This document shows, piece after piece, positions 5,243 to 11,201 of a stretch of 11,201 bases of DNA (position 1 is the first letter of the stretch; each line of letters opens with the position of its first letter). A program made the position numbers and the translations under genes. Source of the DNA: Promethearchaeota archaeon (GTDB taxonomy: Archaea > Asgardarchaeota > Lokiarchaeia > Sigynarchaeales > SOKP01); contig WJKD01000011.1 in assembly GCA_014729315.1 (NCBI GenBank), positions 1-11,201 on the forward strand, in the 5' to 3' direction. Under the pieces are notes generated by a model. That model saw only the letters and a list, made by a program, of their open reading frames with translations. It did not search any database and had not been told where the DNA came from.

Positions 5243-8155
5243 ATGAGTATGTTTGACTTAATGCCTATAGAGGAGTCAAAACGCATAGAAAGGACTTTTC
5301 GAGTTATAAAAATGTCGCAAGAACCAATTGTTAGATTAAAAAATGTGAATCGACATAAAGATGGACATTTAGTGCTTCTTGAGACAAATGGTGAACCTAT
5401 TTTTAATGGAGAAGATAAATTTATAGGATACCGAGGTATTAATCGCAGTATTAAAGACTATAAGGGAATAAACCAGAAAAAAGAATTAAAAAAAATCGAT
5501 GAAGTATTAGAAAATAGAGTCGGAACAAGAACAAAATATTTAAAAAAATCAGAAGAAATATATAGAGTATTATTTAATAAAGCAATCGATGGTATTCTCT
5601 TAGCTGATTCGGAAACTAAAAAATTTTATGCTGCTAATGAAGCGATTTGTAGAAAATTGGGTTATACTTCAGAGGAAATTAAAAATTTATCTGTAAAAGA
5701 TATTCATCCCAAAGAGGATCTTTATCATATTCTTGAACAATTTAAAAAACTCTCAAAAGGGGAGATCGCTCTTGCGAGAAATATTCCGGTTAAAACAAAA
5801 AATGGGAATATCTTTTATGCTGATATAAGTTCAACAAAAATAGACTTAGATGGTAAAATCTTATTGATGGGAATTTTCAGAGATGTAACTAAACTTTACG
5901 AGGCTAAACAGAAATTAAAAGAATCTAAAGACAAATATCGTTTAATCTCTGAAAATGCTAATGACCTAATAGCGCTCGTGAATGAAAAATATGAGCATGA
6001 ATATATAAATGAACAAACTTACACGAATGTTTTAGGGTATTCTAATAACGATTTTATAGGAAAGCAAAGACTAGATATAGTGCATCCTGACGACTTAAAA
6101 CGGGGAGTGAACGCATATCGAAGTGGATTTTTAAATGGAAAGGGAACCGTTGAATTACGACTTAGACATAAAAAAGGACATTATCTCTGGTTTGAAATTA
6201 AAGGGAAAACATATCGAGATGCTAAAAGAAATGTAAGGGGGCTATTGATAAGTAGAAACATCACCAAACGTAAAGAAGTTGAATTTGCATTAAAAAAAGA
6301 AAAAGATTTATACAGAAATACTATAAACGGATTACCAGGAATGTTTTATCTTTTTGATGAACAAGGTAGATTTAAAATTTGGAACAAAAATTTTGAGATT
6401 TTTTCCGGTTATTCTTCACAGGAAATAAAAGAATTGGATCCTACTGATTTATTTAATGAGAATGAAAAAGAGCGAATTTCAAATAAAATTCAAGAAATTT
6501 TCTCTTTTGGAAAAGGCGACATAGAAGCAAATTTAATGTCAAAGGAAAAAATTCTAACACCATATTATTGGTATGGAAAGAAAATCATTATAGATGGTGA
6601 ATCCCATATTGTGGGATTAGGATTCAATATTAAAGAAAGGAAAGAGGCGGAGAGAAAATTAATTAAATCTGAAGAAAACTTCCGGGAATTATTCAATTCT
6701 TCAACTGAAAGTATATTTATTCATGATATTAAAACTGGTGCTATTCTTAATGTAAATAAAAAAACATGTGATCTTTTTGGCTATACGAAGGGAGAATTAA
6801 TATCGCTAAAGGTAGGAGAAATTAGCGAGGGAAAACCTCCTTATACCCAAAGAGAAGCATTAGAACTAATTAAGAAAGCTGTTAATGGATATCCGCAGCG
6901 ATTTGAATGGAAAGCTAAAAGGAAAGATGGCTCTTTATTTTGGATTGAGGTAAATTTAAAACAAGTTAATCTAGGAGGAAATTTTTATATTTTAGCAACT
7001 TGTCGAGATACCACTAAGCGAAAGAAGGCCCAAAAGTTATTGAAAGAATCGGAAGATTTGTTTAGAAAAATAGCAGAACAGACTTTGATAGGATTTGCCG
7101 TAATCCAAAAGAATAAATTTAAATTTGTTAATAAAACATTTGCTAAGACAATCGGGTATAGTGTTGATGAAGTATTAAACTGGAAATCAAAGGAATATCT
7201 TGAATATATTTACAATGAAGACCGAGAATATATTAAAGAGAATACTCAGAAAGCTATTAATGGAGGGTATGATCGAATATCTGATCATATGTTCAGAGTC
7301 ATAAAGAAGAATGGAGAAATAATATGGATTATGACTAACGTAAGTTTAATTAATTATAAAGGATCTAAAGCGTTATTAATTTCTCAAATGGATATAAATG
7401 AACGTAAGAAAGCTGACGATCTGTTGAAAGAATCTAAAGAAAAGTACCGCCAAGCTTATGAACGGGAAAATTTTTACAAGGATTTATTTGCCCATGATAT
7501 GAGCAACATTCTTCAGACTATGCTTGTTTCGTTGGAGGTTTGTGAAATAAAATTTAAGCTCCCTAATGGAATTGTTGATTCTAACAAACCCTTATTGATG
7601 TTCAAGGAACAAGTCAATAGAGCCATCACTTTAGTAAAAAATGTAAGAATGTTTTCTGAACTAGACAAATCTCAAATTAAAAAAAGAAAAATTAATTATA
7701 AATCTATTCTCGATAAAGCCTTCAAACTTGTACAAAACAATGTAGGTGAGAGAAAGATTTCACTTCAGTTAAAACTCATATCCAATATCTATATAATTGA
7801 GGCGAATGATCTATTGTTAAATGTATTTGAAAATTTACTCTATAATTCTGTGAAGCATAATAAAAATGATATAATTGAAATCACGATTAAATCGTCAGTA
7901 ATTCAAAAAAAAGAGAAACAATATTTAAAATTAGAATTTATTGATAACGGAATAGGTATTCCAGAAAGCAGAAAAAAGAGCTTGTTTATGAGAGGTTCCA
8001 ACGAATATAAAAGTGTTAGCGGAATAGGGCTTGGTCTCTCTCTAGTCAAAAAAATCCTAGATAATTTTAATGCTGAAATATATGTTCAAAATAGGATTCC
8101 AAACGATTATACCAAAGGTAGTAATTTTATTTTATTATTTCCAGTGAAATCTTAA
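5243..8155 (+). CDS. Soluble multi-PAS sensor histidine kinase
   Basis: From the first ATG this is a 970-residue protein with no membrane segment. Residues 1-70 are the second half of a PAS domain whose first half is encoded upstream. Five complete PAS domains follow at about 103-219, 228-343, 353-469, 475-596 and 602-724, most ending in linkers such as DVTKLYEA, NITKRKEV, DTTKRKKA and DINERKKA. The H-box is FAHDMSNILQ with phosphoacceptor H751. The ATPase domain shows the N-box NVFENLLYNSVKHNKND (860-876), DNGIGIP (901-907) and GIGLGLSLVKK (927-937). It should autophosphorylate on His in the cytoplasm in response to ligands or redox state sensed by the PAS array. No receiver domain is attached and no response regulator is in the window, so the target is unknown. 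ATG 5243 falls inside a PAS domain and lacks a good ribosome-binding site, so the annotated start is probably not the ancestral one; the gene may be 5'-damaged. Codon use is strongly A/T-ending. Confidence 0.85.
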   Translation: MSMFDLMPIEESKRIERTFRVIKMSQEPIVRLKNVNRHKDGHLVLLETNGEPIFNGEDKFIGYRGINRSIKDYKGINQKKELKKIDEVLENRVGTRTKYLKKSEEIYRVLFNKAIDGILLADSETKKFYAANEAICRKLGYTSEEIKNLSVKDIHPKEDLYHILEQFKKLSKGEIALARNIPVKTKNGNIFYADISSTKIDLDGKILLMGIFRDVTKLYEAKQKLKESKDKYRLISENANDLIALVNEKYEHEYINEQTYTNVLGYSNNDFIGKQRLDIVHPDDLKRGVNAYRSGFLNGKGTVELRLRHKKGHYLWFEIKGKTYRDAKRNVRGLLISRNITKRKEVEFALKKEKDLYRNTINGLPGMFYLFDEQGRFKIWNKNFEIFSGYSSQEIKELDPTDLFNENEKERISNKIQEIFSFGKGDIEANLMSKEKILTPYYWYGKKIIIDGESHIVGLGFNIKERKEAERKLIKSEENFRELFNSSTESIFIHDIKTGAILNVNKKTCDLFGYTKGELISLKVGEISEGKPPYTQREALELIKKAVNGYPQRFEWKAKRKDGSLFWIEVNLKQVNLGGNFYILATCRDTTKRKKAQKLLKESEDLFRKIAEQTLIGFAVIQKNKFKFVNKTFAKTIGYSVDEVLNWKSKEYLEYIYNEDREYIKENTQKAINGGYDRISDHMFRVIKKNGEIIWIMTNVSLINYKGSKALLISQMDINERKKADDLLKESKEKYRQAYERENFYKDLFAHDMSNILQTMLVSLEVCEIKFKLPNGIVDSNKPLLMFKEQVNRAITLVKNVRMFSELDKSQIKKRKINYKSILDKAFKLVQNNVGERKISLQLKLISNIYIIEANDLLLNVFENLLYNSVKHNKNDIIEITIKSSVIQKKEKQYLKLEFIDNGIGIPESRKKSLFMRGSNEYKSVSGIGLGLSLVKKILDNFNAEIYVQNRIPNDYTKGSNFILLFPVKS

Positions 8156-8260
8156 AATAGAAAAGATTTAGATCTCTAATTTATTAAGTTGTACAAAGAA
8201 CAAAAATTTAATTTTAAAAATTAGATGATACTATGGATTAGAAATTAATAGAATCCTTAC

Positions 8261-8270
8261 TATAAATTTA
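8261..8270 (+). promoter_or_regulatory. Archaeal TATA-like box for the eight-helix membrane protein gene
   Basis: TATAAATTTA, identical to the box at 315-324, lies 61 bases before the ATG at 8322. Transcription would start near 8290-8295, and the ribosome-binding site GGGAG at 8312-8316 would be in the leader. Confidence 0.42.
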
Positions 8271-8321
8271 ATAAAAATCACATTTATTTAAAATAATCAA
8301 ACTAACTTGAAGGGAGATTGG

Positions 8322-9191
8322 ATGCAAAAAGAGACCCTATTATTTGTCGTTATGACTTTCACGCCCATAATTGTTTTAAACGCTTTATGGTTGTATTCCG
8401 GTATCATCTGGATTCGATATTCTCCGACGGAATTTAATTATGCCGTGTTGATTTCAATCATCGTCGGGATTGTAATTTCTCTAATCAGCTTGTATCCTTT
8501 CATCAAGTTAATCTTTCCAATCCTTACGGAAAGTAAAAAAGACTTTTTGCCCTCTTCGTATAGTATACCGTTATTTGTGGTTATCATGATTTATATTGTA
8601 TTTCTTATCGTTTATCCACCGTTCTTTCTCTCGTTTTTTATGGTTTTCATTGTGTTTTCTGGATACGCGAGCATCGTCGAATTTTACATAGGCATAAAAG
8701 AGAGAAATTTGTTCCGTTTAATTATTCCCTTATTTACCATAATTGGAAGGTTGTACATCATCTACCTCTTTCCTCGCGTTTTATTGGTGTATTTGGTCTT
8801 CAATTATGTATTTTTTGCGTTCGATTTAATCTTGTGGTTCATATTTCTCAAAGACCATTATTTATTCATGAAATTAAAATTCTTATACAATAGCGCTAAG
8901 AGATTTGCTTTGGAGCATAAAATACGCTCAAAAAGGATAGGTGCCGCTGCAACCATTATACTATTTCTCTTTTATTTGTTTTCCTGGCCAGTTTACACCG
9001 AATTCTGGCAAGTCCTTACTTTTGTAACACCGAGAATGCTCTTATCGCTATTTGTCGAAGTTCCAGTGGAGATGGTTCGACAAATTAGAAATGTATTAGA
9101 GTGGTTGGTATTAATAGAGATTTTGTTTTTTCTTTTAGGAGTGGGTTGCGCAATCGTGTATTTACATATCTCTGAATACCAAAACAGATAA
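8322..9191 (+). CDS. Multi-pass membrane protein of unknown function
   Basis: I do not recognise the family. The 289-residue product has about eight hydrophobic segments, near residues 6-31, 40-66, 81-98, 100-123, 131-149, 152-176, 206-222 and 258-281. A basic loop (about 184-206, with KRFALEHKIRSKR) is probably cytoplasmic, and an amphipathic stretch lies before the last helix (PVEMVRQIRNVLEW). The start is placed at ATG 8322 because GGGAG (8312-8316) lies 5 bases before it. An in-frame TTG at 8307 precedes that ribosome-binding site and would add only five residues. No signal-peptide cleavage site, metal motif or transport signature is visible. It has its own TATA-like box, so it is probably not cotranscribed with the kinase, and it converges on the LRR gene. 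Confidence 0.82.
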   Translation: MQKETLLFVVMTFTPIIVLNALWLYSGIIWIRYSPTEFNYAVLISIIVGIVISLISLYPFIKLIFPILTESKKDFLPSSYSIPLFVVIMIYIVFLIVYPPFFLSFFMVFIVFSGYASIVEFYIGIKERNLFRLIIPLFTIIGRLYIIYLFPRVLLVYLVFNYVFFAFDLILWFIFLKDHYLFMKLKFLYNSAKRFALEHKIRSKRIGAAATIILFLFYLFSWPVYTEFWQVLTFVTPRMLLSLFVEVPVEMVRQIRNVLEWLVLIEILFFLLGVGCAIVYLHISEYQNR

Positions 9192-9224
9192 CCGCTATAT
9201 TTTTAAAAAATTCCAATCTATAAC

Positions 9225-9233
9225 TTTTTTTTT
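9225..9233 (+). terminator. Oligo-T terminator after the membrane protein gene
   Basis: Nine consecutive T follow the stop codon by 34 bases, in the gap between two convergent genes. On the opposite strand a run of six T (9210-9205) could end the LRR gene's transcript, so the gap may serve both directions. Confidence 0.45.
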
Positions 9234-9295
9234 CAGTTCCGAAGTCCAAATAAAAAGAAGATAAGGTCGAGGATGGAGGCATGCGCATGAGTCCT

Positions 9296-11155
9296 TTAAA
9301 AATTTCTGAGGGAGTTCCATTTGTGAGACTTTCTTCTTATAGCAAAAAAAAGAATAATAAATATGATGCAAATAAATAAAGAGACAAGGATATTCCATAG
9401 AGATATGAACCATACAGAAGCTATACCAACGGATACAACAATCATGTAATCGTAGAATATTGCTTTATTCTCTTTATTCTTTTCTCGAATGAAGATACAG
9501 GCTCCAATTATCACTCCAATAGAGTATCCGATACTCAAATGAGGTTTCAAACTACTATAATTCATAATCGCTAAAGCAAAGGCTCCAAATAGACCTAATG
9601 CCAGAAATGTCCATATATTCTTCCTCTGTTTTTTTTCGAACGCAGTTCTTTTGATGTTGCTAAATCCGTTTCTAAACAGCGCCCAAAATACTAAAGCAGT
9701 ACTAAATAACTTCAAATAAAAATGCCCAAAAAACAGATCTAAGTTTTCTAAAAAGGTCAAATCGAGATTATATCCAAAGAACACTAAGATCTCTAGAATC
9801 CAATCGGGAATCGTAAATTTAAAAAGGAAATTGACAGGTGGTATTAATTCTATACTTAATCCTTTTTTAATCGCCGACCTAATAGCCCATATGAGTAAAA
9901 GCATGACAAAAATATCAAAGATCTTATAAAGACGCGTTCTGAAATCTCTGAATTCCTTCGTCAGAGTTTCTACTGAAAATTTAAAATAATTTGAAATCGT
10001 TGAAATAATTGACGAGCCAATTAAAAAATTAATAAAAAAGGCGCTCCCAAATAACAACCAAATCAACGTTAAGTTTAAATCGGAGGAAAAATCAACGCTT
10101 AAAAAGGTCAATAAACCTATAAACGCAATTAAACCTGCATATAAGATAGGTGCGCCGATTTTAACGAATTTTTTTTTTATTGATTTTTCATTTTTGTTTT
10201 CATTTATCGCTTTGACCTCCTTTTCGCATTCGTTTGCGATTTTCATAAGTCTATCGTAATCCGCACCCGTCGACTTGAATGCTAAGGCTCGGAATATTGA
10301 AGTTCCATTGTCTAAGAACAAGTTATCTGTTAAGTTTACTTTTTTAAGATATTTTAAATTTCCAATAGAATCGGGGATATATTCAATTTTGTTAGATTCC
10401 AAATTTAAAGTCTCAAGCAGATTTAATCCCCCTATATAACTTGGAAGTGCTCTGAATTCGTTATTATAAAGGTCTAAAAATCTTAAATGAGTAAGTCTTT
10501 TGAAAGAAAGAGGTAAGCCTCGTAATTTATGCGAACTTAAATCCAATTCTTGTAAAGAATATAAATTACCAAAACAATCGGGTAGTTTAATAAGATATCC
10601 CCGTTCCTGAAATGGTGCTGCTTCTAGATAAAAGCGTTCTAAAGAACTCAAAAGGCAGATTGAATCAGGAAGTTTATTAATAGGGTTATTCTCGATATTT
10701 AAGACTTTTAAGTGCGATAATTGGTCAATATTTTCTGGAATCGTTGTTAAACGATTATTTTCTAAATATATTTCTTTCAGATTCTTCAAATTTTTAAATT
10801 TATCTGATATTTCCGTTAAATTAGTCAGGGACAAATCCAATATTTCTAACGAGGTTATTTTAAAAATTACTTCAGGTATGAATTTTAATGGGTTGCATCT
10901 CAAGGTAAGCTTCTTTAAAAAGCAAAAACTTTCAAATGAAGAGGGTAAACTTTTTAGTCCGCTGTTAAATAATCCTATTTCAACTACATGACCTTGTTTC
11001 ACTTTAATACCGAAATCGGAGTCTTGAAGCTCAATCTTTACTGGAAACCCATCTTTTTCCAAAGCAACCAAATCATGTTGGAGCTTTGAAACAAATAGAA
11101 AAGAATCGTCCGAAGATTTCAAGATCAGCTTTTGGAGATCACTCAAAGCGCGCAT
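9296..11155 (-). CDS. Leucine-rich-repeat protein with C-terminal multi-pass membrane domain
   Basis: The 619 residues fall into two halves. Residues 57-280 hold ten LRRs of the LxxLxLxxNxLxxLPxxIxxL type. Successive units begin at 57, 80, 103, 126, 149, 172, 201, 224, 247 and 270: a strict 23-residue period except one 29-residue unit that carries a six-residue insert around ERGYLI. A charged stretch (about 300-331, Lys/Glu/Asn-rich) links to about eight membrane helices, near 332-354, 359-384, 411-428, 451-462 (weak), 479-495, 513-533, 541-557, 568-588 and 589-606. The LRR half is probably a protein-binding platform held at the membrane. With no signal peptide seen, it is more likely cytoplasmic. 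The frame remains open from the first ATG to the window edge (11156-11200) with coding character (LNLSLEE), and no ribosome-binding site fits ATG 11155, so the gene probably starts outside the window. Confidence 0.88.
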   Translation of the reverse strand: MRALSDLQKLILKSSDDSFLFVSKLQHDLVALEKDGFPVKIELQDSDFGIKVKQGHVVEIGLFNSGLKSLPSSFESFCFLKKLTLRCNPLKFIPEVIFKITSLEILDLSLTNLTEISDKFKNLKNLKEIYLENNRLTTIPENIDQLSHLKVLNIENNPINKLPDSICLLSSLERFYLEAAPFQERGYLIKLPDCFGNLYSLQELDLSSHKLRGLPLSFKRLTHLRFLDLYNNEFRALPSYIGGLNLLETLNLESNKIEYIPDSIGNLKYLKKVNLTDNLFLDNGTSIFRALAFKSTGADYDRLMKIANECEKEVKAINENKNEKSIKKKFVKIGAPILYAGLIAFIGLLTFLSVDFSSDLNLTLIWLLFGSAFFINFLIGSSIISTISNYFKFSVETLTKEFRDFRTRLYKIFDIFVMLLLIWAIRSAIKKGLSIELIPPVNFLFKFTIPDWILEILVFFGYNLDLTFLENLDLFFGHFYLKLFSTALVFWALFRNGFSNIKRTAFEKKQRKNIWTFLALGLFGAFALAIMNYSSLKPHLSIGYSIGVIIGACIFIREKNKENKAIFYDYMIVVSVGIASVWFISLWNILVSLFICIIFIILFFAIRRKSHKWNSLRNF

Positions 11156-11201
11156 CTCTTCTAAGCTTAGATTTAATGAGTCATATCGCCGTTTAGTTTG
11201 A

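Noticed and set aside
9085..9413. Two minus-strand frames (9085-9288 and 9195-9413) around the convergent gene ends
   Set aside because: They overlap the ends of the membrane protein and LRR genes in other frames, have unnatural composition and no recognisable domain.

Overview
The window looks like a piece of an Asgard (Lokiarchaeia-like) archaeal genome. The case rests on the combination of genes and signals: a Rab/Ras-type small GTPase in a compact prokaryotic setting, a leucine-rich-repeat protein fused to a multi-pass membrane domain, a soluble multi-PAS histidine kinase, an MNT/HEPN nucleotidyltransferase pair, archaeal TATA-like boxes (the 10-mer TATAAATTTA occurs before two genes) and Shine-Dalgarno sites such as AGGTGAT, AAAGGTA and GGAAGGT. 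The DNA is strongly AT-rich. The assignment is an inference from gene content; no rRNA or marker gene is present.

Left part (1-2450): a leader without genes, a small GTPase (+), a 99-residue protein of unknown function (-), and a seven-helix membrane protein (+) whose charge pattern predicts N-outside/C-inside topology. These genes look intact and have believable ribosome-binding sites.

Middle part (2450-5240): an MNT-HEPN pair on the minus strand with a 4-base overlap, in which the HEPN reading frame is interrupted by exactly one in-frame TAG. Then comes a G+C-richer TPR-like C-terminal fragment with no start codon. About 1.4 kb with no convincing gene follows, containing several perfect hairpins and a small G+C-richer island. 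The stretch ends with the start-less 5' end of the histidine kinase frame, which is also preceded by an in-frame TAG. This part reads as decaying or rearranged accessory DNA. A recoded TAG is a less likely but testable alternative.

Right part (5240-11201): a soluble histidine kinase (five complete PAS domains plus most of a sixth, then H-box and ATPase domain), an eight-helix membrane protein of unknown function, and on the opposite strand a protein of ten LRRs plus about eight membrane helices, which probably continues past the right edge.

Taken together the intact genes are signalling and membrane-surface functions (GTPase switch, 7-helix protein, PAS kinase, LRR-membrane protein). They are separate transcription units with their own leaders, alternating in strand, so co-operation between them is only a possibility. 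No tRNA, rRNA, CRISPR array, insertion sequence or integrase gene was seen.
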